DNA of 64,000 nucleotides, from NCBI GenBank assembly GCA_029880325.1, contig JAOUOP010000005.1, positions 62,001 through 126,000 of the forward strand, read 5' to 3'. A model generated the notes under the pieces. It was given only the letters and a program-made list of their open reading frames with translations. It was not told where the DNA came from and made no database searches. A program made the position numbers and the translations under genes. Positions within the stretch are counted from its first letter, which is position 1. The number at the start of each line of letters is the position of its first letter. This DNA comes from Myxococcales bacterium. GTDB taxonomy: Bacteria > Myxococcota_A > Polyangia > Polyangiales > JAFGIB01. This document shows positions 45,998 through 55,475 of this stretch, piece after piece.

Positions 45998-47449
45998 TTG
46001 GAGCTCAAGCAGCACCTCAAGCTTTCGCAGCAACTGGTCATGACGCCGCAGTTGCAGCAGGCGATCAAGCTGCTGCAGATGTCGCGCACGGAGCTGGTGG
46101 AGACGGTTCACCAGGAGCTGCTCGAAAACCCGGTGCTGGAAGACCTGCGGGAGACCTCTGACGGCTCTGGCGGCGACGCCTCGGATCGTCAGCTGGTGGA
46201 GCAGGCGATCCCCGAGCGCAGCACCGAGGGCGCGCGGGACGCCGACCACAAGGCTTCCGAGATCGACTGGGATCGCTACATCGAAAACCACGCCATGCAG
46301 GCGCCCATGCCCGGTGGCAGCAGCCGGGGCTTCGAGGACTTGCCCAGCGTCGAGTCGACGCTGACCAAGACCGAGGACCTGGTCGATCACCTGGAGTGGC
46401 AGGTGCGCATGAGCGACATGGTCGAGGACGAGTGTCGCTTCGCAGCGCTGGTGCTCGGCAATCTCGACGACAAGGGCTACCTCGAGGTCGAGGGCCTGAC
46501 CCCCGACGAAGTCGTGCCGCGGCTCGCCGAAGAAGCCGAGATCGACGCCGAGGACGCCGAAGAAGTGCTGAAGATGATCCAGCGCTTCGATCCCATCGGC
46601 GTCGCCGCCCGCGACCTGCGCGAGTGTCTCCTGGTCCAGGCCGAGCACTACGGCATGGACGAGCTGGTCGTGCGCGTGATCGCCGACCACATCCACGACC
46701 TCGAGCGGCGGCGCTATCCGGCCATCGCCAAGGCGTTGGGCGTGGACCTGGAAGAAGTCTACGACGTGGCCCAGGCCATCGGCGACCTGGAGCCGCGGCC
46801 GGCGCGCAACTTCATCTCGGCCGAGCCCCAGTACATCGAGCCCGACGTCTGGGTGCACAAGGTGGGCGACAAGTACTTCGTCGTGGCCAACGACGACGGC
46901 ATGCCGCGCCTGAAGATCAGCCGCGTGTACCGCTCGGCCATGAAGGGCAACAACGAGGCCAAGGAATACATCCAGAACAAGCTGCGCAGCGCTCAGTGGC
47001 TGATCCGCAGCATCGACCAGCGCCGCAAAACGATCGAGCGGGTGACCGACTGCATCGTCGAAAAGCAGCGCGACTTCTTCGAAAAGGGCATCGAGTATCT
47101 CAAGCCCATGATCCTGCGCGACGTGGCCGAGGAGGTCGGCATGCACGAGAGTACGATTTCGCGCGTCACCAGCAATAAATACGTCGCCACCCCGCGTGGA
47201 TTGTTCGAGCTGAAGTACTTCTTCAACAGCGCCATTCGTCGCTCCAGCGAAGAGGACATCGCCTCCGAAAGCGTCAAGCAGGCCATCAAGAAGATGATCG
47301 ACGCCGAGGATCCGAAAAAGCCACTGAGCGACCAGAAGATCGTCGAGCTACTGCGTGAACAGAAGATTCAGATCGCCAGGCGCACCGTCGCCAAGTATCG
47401 GGAAATGATGGGAATCGCCAGCTCGTCCAAGCGAAAGAAGTACTTCTAG
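45998..47449 (+). CDS. rpoN: RNA polymerase sigma-54 factor
   Basis: The protein has 483 residues, the usual size. It starts at TTG 45998 (GGGA seven to eleven nt upstream), as no ATG or GTG gives the proper N-terminus LELKQHLKLSQQLVMTPQLQ, the Q-rich region I that contacts enhancer ATPases. Region II is acidic, then the core-binding domain (LEWQVRMSDMVEDECRFAAL, QRFDPIGVAARDLRECLL), the HTH (DVAEEVGMHESTISRVTSNK) and the RpoN box (ARRTVAKYREMMG) follow. The frame upstream of the TTG runs through the palindromic element and is not coding. hpf follows after 19 bp, the classical arrangement. Confidence 0.97.
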   Translation: MELKQHLKLSQQLVMTPQLQQAIKLLQMSRTELVETVHQELLENPVLEDLRETSDGSGGDASDRQLVEQAIPERSTEGARDADHKASEIDWDRYIENHAMQAPMPGGSSRGFEDLPSVESTLTKTEDLVDHLEWQVRMSDMVEDECRFAALVLGNLDDKGYLEVEGLTPDEVVPRLAEEAEIDAEDAEEVLKMIQRFDPIGVAARDLRECLLVQAEHYGMDELVVRVIADHIHDLERRRYPAIAKALGVDLEEVYDVAQAIGDLEPRPARNFISAEPQYIEPDVWVHKVGDKYFVVANDDGMPRLKISRVYRSAMKGNNEAKEYIQNKLRSAQWLIRSIDQRRKTIERVTDCIVEKQRDFFEKGIEYLKPMILRDVAEEVGMHESTISRVTSNKYVATPRGLFELKYFFNSAIRRSSEEDIASESVKQAIKKMIDAEDPKKPLSDQKIVELLREQKIQIARRTVAKYREMMGIASSSKRKKYF

Positions 47450-47468
47450 CCAGACAACGAGGAGTTGC

Positions 47469-47780
47469 ATGCGGATCGATTTTAATTTTCGCAACCTCGA
47501 GCCCACCGAGGCGATCAAGGCCTACGCCGCCGACAAGCTGAGCAAGCTCAACAAGTACGTGCGCGGGTCGGTCGATGCGGCGGTGACGTTTTCGGTAGAG
47601 CGCCATCTGCACTGTGTCGACGTCAGTCTCAACGTCGACGGTGAACGTCACCAGGGCCGAGAGGAACAGGAGGACATGTACGCCTCCATCGACCTGGTGG
47701 TCGACAAGATCCAGCGGCAGCTCAATCGCGCCCACGAACAAAGCACCAACCACCGCCGTGGGCCGCAGCCCGACGGCTGA
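47469..47780 (+). CDS. hpf: ribosome hibernation-promoting factor, short form
   Basis: The protein has 103 residues. RIDFNFRNLEPTEAIKAYAA, DKLSKLNKYVRGSVDAAVTF and ASIDLVVDKIQRQLNRAHEQ match the HPF/YfiA family, which binds the 30S subunit and stops translation in stationary phase. GAGGAG lies 5 nt before the ATG. It follows rpoN directly, probably on the same transcript. The 3' end runs into a duplicated 23-bp hairpin sequence that encodes the tail PQPDG. Confidence 0.95.
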   Translation: MRIDFNFRNLEPTEAIKAYAADKLSKLNKYVRGSVDAAVTFSVERHLHCVDVSLNVDGERHQGREEQEDMYASIDLVVDKIQRQLNRAHEQSTNHRRGPQPDG

Positions 47781-47814
47781 AAGAAAGCCGAGGGCCGCAG
47801 CCCGACGGCTGAAA
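47755..47814. terminator. two identical tandem hairpins after hpf
   Basis: A 23-bp sequence is repeated at 47760-47782 and 47792-47814. Each copy completes a hairpin (47755-47777 and 47787-47809) built from GCCG/CGGC outside and GGGC/GCCC inside, followed by TGAAA. The first copy includes the hpf stop codon. The pair lies between hpf and the convergent gene ending at 47835, so it probably acts as terminator for one or both, or as a REP-like 3' structure. Confidence 0.55.
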
Positions 47815-47834
47815 ACAAGCCCGCGGCGGGCCTG

Positions 47835-50267
47835 TCACAGACAGCCGGTGCAGGTTTCCTTGGCGTCGATGGCGATGCGGCCGTAGCCGCCGCCGCCCCC
47901 GGCCCCTCCGGCTGCTGTGTCGGACTGTCCGGTCTTGCCGGGGAGTTCCGGGTCCGTGGAGCCGATGCCTCCGCTGGTGGTCCGGGAGGAGCCGTTGCCG
48001 CCGTTGCCGCCGCGAGCGTCGAGGACTGCGCTCGTGAGGTCGATACTCTCGGCCTCGAGCAGGAGGCCGCCCCCGGAGCCGCCGCCAGCACCGCCCAGCT
48101 GCCCACCGCAGCTGGCCGGCCCGTCGCCGCCATGGACGCGCAAGGAGCCGGTGACCAAAAGGCTCGAGCCGGCGGAGATCTGAAGCGCGCCGCCAGCGCC
48201 GCCCCTTCCAGTACAGCCGCCGCCGGTGCCGCCGCGGCAGCCTCCCATCAAGGGCACCAGTTCGGCTGTTCCGCGCGTGCCGCCGCCGAGGCCGCCGCCG
48301 CAGTCGTCGCCAGCACCGCCCCTGCCCCCGCTGGTGCCGAAGCCGCCCCCGCCGCCGCCTCCGGTTTCATTGCCGCATCGGCTGGGCACGTCGGTGCCCG
48401 CCGCGCTGCCGCAGTCGATGTTGCCACCGGCCCCGTGGGTGGTCCCGTCGGCGCTGGCGTCGATGGTTCCGGCGATGCTCGCGGCGTCGGCCACGGCGAA
48501 GATCAGCGGACGGCTGCCGATGACCCGGACGGTGGCGCCGGCTGCAACTTGAAGTGAAGTCAGGGCGATTACCACCACTTCACCACCGCCGGGCTGTGCA
48601 ACGATGATCGGCGTCGGCGTCGGCGCCGGACCGCAGAAGTTCGTGAGCGTCACCGCGCCGCTGGTGTCGATGGTGGTGGTGCCGCAGTCGAGCACGGCGT
48701 CGGGGGCGGCCAACCAGTCGACCAGTTCGGGGTCGAAGTTCCTGGGCTGGTAGGGAAAGCAGGCGCTGGCGGTGGCTGCGACCCGGGGGCAGAGATCCTT
48801 GCAGTCAGCGGTGCCGTCGCCGTCGCTGTCGGTATTGGGCACGCCGCAATCGCATTGGTCGGGAGCTGCCACATCGAGCTCGCAGCCGTCTTCGGGCTCG
48901 CCGTTGCAGTCGACGAAGCTGCCCTCGCAGGCCAGCAGCTCGCAGCTGCCGCTCTCGCAGCCGGTGACGGCATTGGGCAGCTTGCAGCTGCGACCGCAGC
49001 CGCCGCAGTGTTCGAGACTTCGCAGGTAGGCCTCGCAGCTCTGGCCGTCGCCGTCGCAGTCGGCGTAGTTCGCGATGCAGCTGGCGATCTGGCAAGTGCC
49101 GGTGGCGCAGGAGGGCACGGCGCCGGGCACGGCGCAGACTTCGCCGCAGGCGCCGCAGTCCAGGCGCGTGTTGAGCGCGCTCTCGCAGCCGTTGGCGTAG
49201 TCACCGTCGCAATCGCCCCAGCCCACCTCGCAGCTGATACTGCAGCTCCCATCGACGCAGCCGTCGAGGCTGGCGTGGGGGGAGTCGACGCTGGCAGCGA
49301 AGGCGCAGGGCGCACCACAGGCGCCGCAGTTTGCGGAGTCGCTGCCGACGTCGGTCTCGCAGCTGCTGCCGTCGCCGTCGCAGTCGGCCATGGGGGCGGT
49401 GCAGTCGGCGTCGGTGCAAATACCGCCGACGCAGCTGGTCTTGGCGCAGGCGGTGGCGCAACCGGCGCAGTCGGCCAGGGTGTCGAGGGGGGTCTCGCAG
49501 CCGTCGGTGGTATCCCCGTTGCAGTCCGCGTGACCCGGCAGGCAGCGGGCGACGCTGCACTGCCCGTCGCCGCAGGTGGGCACGGCCGCGGCCGGGGCGC
49601 ACTCGGAGGTACAGTCCCCGCAGTGCTGGATGCGATCGACGGGGGTCTCGCAGCCGGTCAGTGCGGATTGGTCGCAGCTGTCGAAGTTGTCGAGGCAGCC
49701 GGCGGCCACGCAGCTGCCCTGGACGCAGCCGGCGACCGCGTTTTCCAGGTCGCAGCCCTGGCCGCAGGCGCCGCAGTGGTTGACGTCGTCGGGCGGAACT
49801 TCGCAGCCGTTTTTGGGGTCGCCATCGCAGTCGCGGAAACCCGCGCTGCATTCGGTGATGCCGCACCTGCCGGCGACGCAGACGGCTTCGGCCTGATCGA
49901 GGCTGCAGTCGCTCGAGGCCTGTTCGTCGCTGCGACCGTCGCAGTCGTCGTCGACGCCGTTGCAGGTCTCCGGGCAGCGCACGGGGCAGTCGGTATTGGA
50001 GAGGTTGGGATTGGGCTCGCAGCCGCCGTCGAGGGGGGGTAGGGGGGCGCTGTCGGGGGCGGAGCCGGCGTCGGGCGAAGAGGTGCTGGCGTCGAAGGGA
50101 ACTGTCGCGTCCATGGAGCCGCCGTCGGCTGATGCGGCGTCGGCCGTGGGCTCATCGAGCAGGCGGCGGTCGGGGCTGCTGCAGGCCAATAGTAGCCATG
50201 CCGCGGCGATCGGCCCCAGGTAACCAGGTGGCTGTGATCGTGTTCTACGGCGCAACGCTCCACCCAT
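47835..50267 (-). CDS. large Cys-rich lipoprotein with Gly-rich C-terminal region
   Basis: The protein has 810 residues. A lipobox (AAAWLLLACSS) is followed by a Ser/Asp/Ala linker. About residues 80-480 hold some ten Cys-rich repeats of about 40 residues. These include CNGVDDDCDGRSDE, the motif of MopE-like surface proteins, and units such as NHCGACGQGCDLENAV, HCGDCTSECAPAAAV and ADCDGDGSSCETDVG that often carry DxDGD calcium-like loops. The next part has DTDSDGDGTADC, another calcium-type motif. The last 250 residues are beta-helix-like and very Gly-rich (GNETGGGGGGGFGTSGGRG). It is likely a calcium-binding surface protein; its role is unknown. Confidence 0.87.
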   Translation of the reverse strand: MGGALRRRTRSQPPGYLGPIAAAWLLLACSSPDRRLLDEPTADAASADGGSMDATVPFDASTSSPDAGSAPDSAPLPPLDGGCEPNPNLSNTDCPVRCPETCNGVDDDCDGRSDEQASSDCSLDQAEAVCVAGRCGITECSAGFRDCDGDPKNGCEVPPDDVNHCGACGQGCDLENAVAGCVQGSCVAAGCLDNFDSCDQSALTGCETPVDRIQHCGDCTSECAPAAAVPTCGDGQCSVARCLPGHADCNGDTTDGCETPLDTLADCAGCATACAKTSCVGGICTDADCTAPMADCDGDGSSCETDVGSDSANCGACGAPCAFAASVDSPHASLDGCVDGSCSISCEVGWGDCDGDYANGCESALNTRLDCGACGEVCAVPGAVPSCATGTCQIASCIANYADCDGDGQSCEAYLRSLEHCGGCGRSCKLPNAVTGCESGSCELLACEGSFVDCNGEPEDGCELDVAAPDQCDCGVPNTDSDGDGTADCKDLCPRVAATASACFPYQPRNFDPELVDWLAAPDAVLDCGTTTIDTSGAVTLTNFCGPAPTPTPIIVAQPGGGEVVVIALTSLQVAAGATVRVIGSRPLIFAVADAASIAGTIDASADGTTHGAGGNIDCGSAAGTDVPSRCGNETGGGGGGGFGTSGGRGGAGDDCGGGLGGGTRGTAELVPLMGGCRGGTGGGCTGRGGAGGALQISAGSSLLVTGSLRVHGGDGPASCGGQLGGAGGGSGGGLLLEAESIDLTSAVLDARGGNGGNGSSRTTSGGIGSTDPELPGKTGQSDTAAGGAGGGGGYGRIAIDAKETCTGCL

Positions 50268-50332
50268 GCAGAAACTGGCCTAACCGGGTGAGTGTAACAC
50301 CGTAACTCGGACGCGCTGCATTGGCGGCCCGC

Positions 50333-51163
50333 CTACATCATCGGAGTTTCGACGATGAGGGCGGAAGCGTAACCAACTGTGCGCCGATAGTCGCCCGAGA
50401 CCGGGCCGCTGGTGTCGTGCTCCAGCAGCTCGACTCGGCTCGCTCCCAGTGCGCGAGCGGCGATCAGCATCAGGGCTGTGGCCGCGGCGCCGCACATGGA
50501 AATCGCCTCGCGCTCGCAGACCTCGAGCATGGCGCGGGCGTCGCCGCGCTCCAGTTCGCGCAGGGCCAGGGCGTCTTTCTGCAGGGTGGTTTCGTGGTCC
50601 TCGTAGTGGTTCATGTCGCTGGAGGCCACGATCAGCGTATCGCGACCGCGCAGGGCTGCCGCGATGCCCAGGCCGGCGCGCTCCAGGATGGCGAAGGGTG
50701 CATGACCGACGCTGAGGACGGCGACCCGCAGCCCGGGACGCAGGCGCTGAAGGAAGGGCAGCACCACCTCGGCGGCGTGCTCACCGTGGTGGGGTTCATC
50801 GTTGATGCTGATTTCGGGGATTGCGGCGAGTGCGGAAAACAGCGCCGGATCCAGCTCGCTGTCACCCAGGGGCGTGCGCCAGCGCTCGAAGCTCGCCAGC
50901 GAAAGCGCCGAGCCGCCGGGGTGATGCTTGGTGTGGAGGATGAGAGCGGTCGCGGGAATCTCCACCGAGGCCAGGGCATGGCCGCAGATGGCACCTGAGA
51001 AGATGTAACCGGCGTGGGGAACCATCACTCCGCGGGCGCGCTGCCGCGGCCGGGCCGGAGCGCTCAGGAAACGGTCGACCTGGGCCCGCAGCACCTCGGG
51101 CCTGCCGTCGTAAAACGCACCGGCCACCGCAGGTGGGCGCACGGCGGGGTGGAAGTGTGGCAT
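50333..51163 (-). CDS. MEMO family protein (AmmeMemoRadiSam system protein B-like)
   Basis: The protein has 276 residues. The N-terminus VRPPAVAGAFYDGRPEVLRA, VMVPHAGYIFSGAICGHAL, EPHHGEHAAEVVLPFL, VASSDMNHYEDH and CGAAATALM are typical of MEMO proteins, which are related to dioxygenases. In many genomes MEMO sits with an AMMECR1 domain and a radical-SAM enzyme; neither is adjacent here, so it is a solo copy. The start is ATG 51163; a -10 box lies 6 nt upstream, and longer upstream frames overlap the divergent gene. Confidence 0.92.
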   Translation of the reverse strand: MPHFHPAVRPPAVAGAFYDGRPEVLRAQVDRFLSAPARPRQRARGVMVPHAGYIFSGAICGHALASVEIPATALILHTKHHPGGSALSLASFERWRTPLGDSELDPALFSALAAIPEISINDEPHHGEHAAEVVLPFLQRLRPGLRVAVLSVGHAPFAILERAGLGIAAALRGRDTLIVASSDMNHYEDHETTLQKDALALRELERGDARAMLEVCEREAISMCGAAATALMLIAARALGASRVELLEHDTSGPVSGDYRRTVGYASALIVETPMM

Positions 51164-51169
51164 GGGGGA

Positions 51170-51175
51170 AGCATA
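51170..51175 (-). promoter_or_regulatory. -10 TATGCT, leaderless-type spacing (MEMO gene)
   Basis: On the minus strand TATGCT (four of six consensus positions) ends 6 nt before the ATG at 51163. Confidence 0.4.
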
Positions 51176-51275
51176 CGCACGGTGCGGGTGGGTGGCGAAG
51201 GATGTGCCGGGTGCCAGCCGGCAGGCGGCACCACGGGCTCCCGGAACCACGGTTCTTGGGGGCTGTCCAACGGTC

Positions 51276-52802
51276 ATGTCAACGACCTGGCCCTCCGCGA
51301 TGGTAGCGCTTGTCGGCGCGTTCGTTTCTGCCTGTGCGTCGGCGTCGCCGCCGCCGGCCCCCATGGCCTTGCCTTTCGAGCAGCGCCCGTTGTTGTCGGT
51401 GCGCGCCGTCGCCACCCGGCCCGTGGAGCCCGACACGGCCAGCCTTGCGTTGTCGGTGCAAGTGACGGGGCAGCGGGCAGAGGAAGTGGGACCGGCTGCC
51501 CTGGCCCGGGCCGCGGCCATCGTCGCGGCGGTCGAGCCCGTGCCTTTGCCGGCGCGCGTGTCGACCGAGGATGTGCGAGTGCGCGCGCTCGAGACCGAGC
51601 AGCTCTCACTGGACGATGTTGAGGATTGGCGCCCGCGCAGGCTGGCCTACCGCGCATCGGTGCGGGTCAAGGTCGACGACCTGACGCCGACGCAGGCCTC
51701 CGGCCTGCTGCTGCGCGGCCTCGCGGCGGGGGCGACCTCAGCATCGCTGGGGCTTCAGCATCGCGACTGCACGGTGCTAGGTGAGCTGAGGGTGGAGGCG
51801 GTCGAGCGAGCGCATCGGAGAGCGCGCATCGCTGCGGAGGGCGCGGGGGTTTCGCTCGGCGCGCTCTACCGGATCAAGGAGCTAGCCGCCGAGTGTCCGC
51901 CCAAAGGCGATGATCTCGCGGTTCACATCGTTCTCAGCGCTTCCGACGACGGCTCCACCGCCGAGAAGACGCTCGATCAAGCGGGTCTCGAGGGACTCGT
52001 GCTGCAGGCGCGGTTGCAGGCGTCGGTCGAAGTGCTCGCGGTTTACGGCATCGAGACGCGCGAGCCGGCGCCGCCCGATGAGACCCCTGGTGAGGCGCAT
52101 CTGGGGTTGTCGCGCAGCCAGGCGGTGGCCTCGATCGAGGCAAGGGCAGCCATCGAACTGCGCGCCCGTGTGGTCGGCGACGACCCGTCAAGTGGCCACG
52201 AAGAGGCGCGGGCTCGCATGGCTCGGGTGATCGTCGCTCTGCGCGAGGCTGGGCTCCGTCCTGACGAACTCGGGGCCGGACGCGTGCGTGTGGTGACGCT
52301 CACGCGCAAGGTCGACCAGGAGGGGCATCGCCATCGGGTGGTGAGCGGCTACCTGGCCGAGGCCTCCATCGAGCTGCAAACCACCCGCTTCGAGCAACTC
52401 GGCCATTTCATCGCCGTCGCGGCGCGCCAGGGCGCGACGGGTGTCAAGGGGCCCTTCTACTCCCTGGTCGATCCGCAAGCTCACTACGACGTCGCGTTGC
52501 GCGCTGCGACCCGGGCTGCGGTCGAGGACGCCCGCGCGCTCGCCACAGCAGGTGGGCGCAGCGTGCGCACGGCGACTCAGGTGCGTGCCACGGGAGGGTG
52601 GATCTCCAAGGACGACGTCTTGCGCGAACTGATCGACAACCTGGGGCAGTACCGCGGTGGTTTCCGCGGCCGCTCGGTATCGACCCGATACCAGAGCGAC
52701 GACTTCAGCCCGGACGCGCAGTTCCCGACCATCACCATCCGACCTCCAGCGCTGGAGGTCGAGGCGTCCGTGGCGGTGGGTTTCGCGCTCGGGAAACAAT
52801 AG
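51276..52802 (+). CDS. SIMPL (DUF541) domain lipoprotein
   Basis: The protein has 508 residues. A short hydrophobic N-terminus (MVALVGAFVSACASAS) ends in a lipobox, so it is exported. Two copies of a SIMPL-like domain follow: the first begins LLSVRAVATRPVEPDTASLA, the second around IEARAAIELRARVVGD. Each includes the family pattern of strand, then helices (EEARARMARVIVALREAGLR) and a strand with VVTLTRKVDQEGHRHRVVSGY. SIMPL proteins are periplasmic and of unclear function. The start is ATG 51276 or ATG 51300. Confidence 0.84.
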   Translation: MSTTWPSAMVALVGAFVSACASASPPPAPMALPFEQRPLLSVRAVATRPVEPDTASLALSVQVTGQRAEEVGPAALARAAAIVAAVEPVPLPARVSTEDVRVRALETEQLSLDDVEDWRPRRLAYRASVRVKVDDLTPTQASGLLLRGLAAGATSASLGLQHRDCTVLGELRVEAVERAHRRARIAAEGAGVSLGALYRIKELAAECPPKGDDLAVHIVLSASDDGSTAEKTLDQAGLEGLVLQARLQASVEVLAVYGIETREPAPPDETPGEAHLGLSRSQAVASIEARAAIELRARVVGDDPSSGHEEARARMARVIVALREAGLRPDELGAGRVRVVTLTRKVDQEGHRHRVVSGYLAEASIELQTTRFEQLGHFIAVAARQGATGVKGPFYSLVDPQAHYDVALRAATRAAVEDARALATAGGRSVRTATQVRATGGWISKDDVLRELIDNLGQYRGGFRGRSVSTRYQSDDFSPDAQFPTITIRPPALEVEASVAVGFALGKQ

Positions 52803-52818
52803 GCGCTCGAGGCGAAGC

Positions 52819-53973
52819 TCAGCGCGCGGGCTTCTTGTCCGGCTTGATGCGGTCGCCGGGCGTGATTTTCTTGGCAGGCTTGGGCTTGCCGGCGTTTGAC
52901 TCCGCGTCGGGCTCGCTCTCCAGGGATTCCACGCGTGAGGCGTGCCCTGCGTTCGCTGCAGCGGCCCCTTTTGTCTTCTCGAGCTTGGCCGCCTTCCTGG
53001 CTTCCTGCTCTCGCGCGTGCTCGGCCTTCTTGGCTTCGATCTGCTTCCGCTTATCGGCCTTCTTGCGGTCCTGTTCGGCCTTTGCTTCGGCCTTCTTGCG
53101 CTCCTGCTCGGCCTTCTTGGCTTCGATTTGCTTCTGCTTGTCGGCCTTCTTGCGGTCCTGTTCGGCCTTCGCTTCGGCCTTCTTGCGCTCTTGCTCGGCC
53201 TTCTTGGCTTCGATTTGCTTCTGCTTGTCGGCCTTCTTGCGGTCCTGTTCGGCCTTCTTCTCGGCCTTCTCGCGCTCCAGCTCGGCCTTCCTGGCCTCCA
53301 CCAGCTGCTTCTTCTCGGCCTTCTTGCGGTCCTGCTCGGCCTTCTTGGCTTCGATTTGCTTCTGCTTGTCGGCCTTCTTGCGGTCCTGCTCGGCCTTCTT
53401 GGCTTCGATTTGCTTCTGCTTGTCGGCCTTCTTGCGGTCCTGCTCGGCCTTCTTTTCGGCCTTCCTGCGCTCGCGTTCAGCGTCACGCTCTTCCTTGGCC
53501 TCTTTGCGCGCTGCGGCTTGTTCGGCCTTGTGCTGCTCTTTTTCTCGCTTGCGGGCTTCGTTGCGCTCGTGAACTTCGTCCCGGCGCTCTTGGCCGTGGT
53601 TTTTCGGCGTGCTGGAACTCGACGTTGCGGGCTGGGGTCGCGCTGTGCCGCTGCCAGTGCCTGCTGCCGCCCCGCCGCTCGCCGCCGAGCTGCCGCCCGC
53701 GTTCGCGTTCGCGTTTGCGCTGGCCGCTGCTGCCGCCCCCGAGTTCGCGCTGCTGGCCGCCGAGCCGCTGCTTTCGGACGGCTTGGCGCGCATGGCCGCA
53801 CGGGTCTCCGCAGTCTCCCCGCCGCTGCCCCGGGTGGCGTCACCGGCGCGACGGCTGGTGCCGGCGTGGCCGCTGCTGTGGGCGTTGATGGTGCATCCCA
53901 CCGCGGCCGACAACAGCACGTAGAGGGCACTGCCGAACCAAGGTCGAAGGGTCGAATGCTGCTTTCCGTTCAT
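52819..53973 (-). CDS. Lys/Glu-rich repeat lipoprotein
   Basis: The protein has 384 residues. ATG 53973 is preceded by GGAGA 7 nt upstream, which decides the start over an ATG 12 bp further out. The signal peptide ends SAAVGC (lipobox), followed by a low-complexity Ser/Ala/Gly/Asn region to about residue 130. After a charged helix come about eight repeats of the 18-residue unit KKAEQDRKKADKQKQIEA and variants (EQERKKAEAKAEQDRKKADK). The alternating K/E/Q pattern predicts a long single alpha helix or coiled coil of 25-35 nm. A spacer, tether or peptidoglycan-binding rod in the cell envelope is plausible. Confidence 0.83.
   Translation of the reverse strand: MNGKQHSTLRPWFGSALYVLLSAAVGCTINAHSSGHAGTSRRAGDATRGSGGETAETRAAMRAKPSESSGSAASSANSGAAAAASANANANAGGSSAASGGAAAGTGSGTARPQPATSSSSTPKNHGQERRDEVHERNEARKREKEQHKAEQAAARKEAKEERDAERERRKAEKKAEQDRKKADKQKQIEAKKAEQDRKKADKQKQIEAKKAEQDRKKAEKKQLVEARKAELEREKAEKKAEQDRKKADKQKQIEAKKAEQERKKAEAKAEQDRKKADKQKQIEAKKAEQERKKAEAKAEQDRKKADKRKQIEAKKAEHAREQEARKAAKLEKTKGAAAANAGHASRVESLESEPDAESNAGKPKPAKKITPGDRIKPDKKPAR
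53018..53470. repeat. tandem 54-bp coding repeats
   Basis: Inside the preceding gene, DNA units of about 54 bp (GCCTTCTTGGCTTCGATTTG and neighbours) recur nearly unchanged, including several identical stretches between 53100 and 53420. Such recent expansion makes the number of units prone to change by slippage or recombination. Confidence 0.8.
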
Positions 53974-54079
53974 GCGTATCTCCATGGCACACCCTGGCGC
54001 GGGGCGTGCCTCCCCGATCGGCGCGATCAGGCGCCTTTTCTGGGTCATGCCCTATGGACGCGCGCCCGCTTGCCAGGAT

Positions 54080-55336
<1,257 letters not shown>

Positions 55337-55345
55337 GGCGCGCGA

Positions 55346-55351
55346 AATGTA
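55346..55351 (-). promoter_or_regulatory. -10-like TACATT before the aminotransferase start
   Basis: On the minus strand TACATT ends 9 nt before the ATG at 55336. Confidence 0.3.
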
Positions 55352-55462
55352 GCACTGAACTCGGGGGGCGAAAGCTCGGAGCGATGGGGTTTTGTGATGG
55401 CTTGGAATGTGAAATCGTAAACAATATCTAAATTCGCATGGGTCGTGCCGCGCTGCCTTGGC

Positions 55463-55468
55463 TATGCT
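55463..55468 (+). promoter_or_regulatory. -10 TATGCT, leaderless-type spacing (folB-cupin)
   Basis: TATGCT ends 7 nt before GTG 55476. The same hexamer precedes the MEMO gene start. If used, it rules out an ATG start at 55464, which would lie within it. Confidence 0.4.
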
Positions 55469-55475
55469 CCTTCCC

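Noticed and set aside
45815..47146. 443-codon frame opposite rpoN
   Set aside because: rpoN motifs are complete on the other strand; this is its shadow.
48855..50042. 395-codon Ala/Val/Gly-rich plus-strand frame
   Set aside because: Antisense of the Cys-rich repeats.
53018..53470. Possible CRISPR-like direct repeats
   Set aside because: Units are contiguous coding repeats without unique spacers of constant size.
52188..53930. 580-codon minus-strand frame rich in Arg, Pro and Ser
   Set aside because: It overlaps the Lys/Glu-repeat lipoprotein in another frame and lacks a start with signals.
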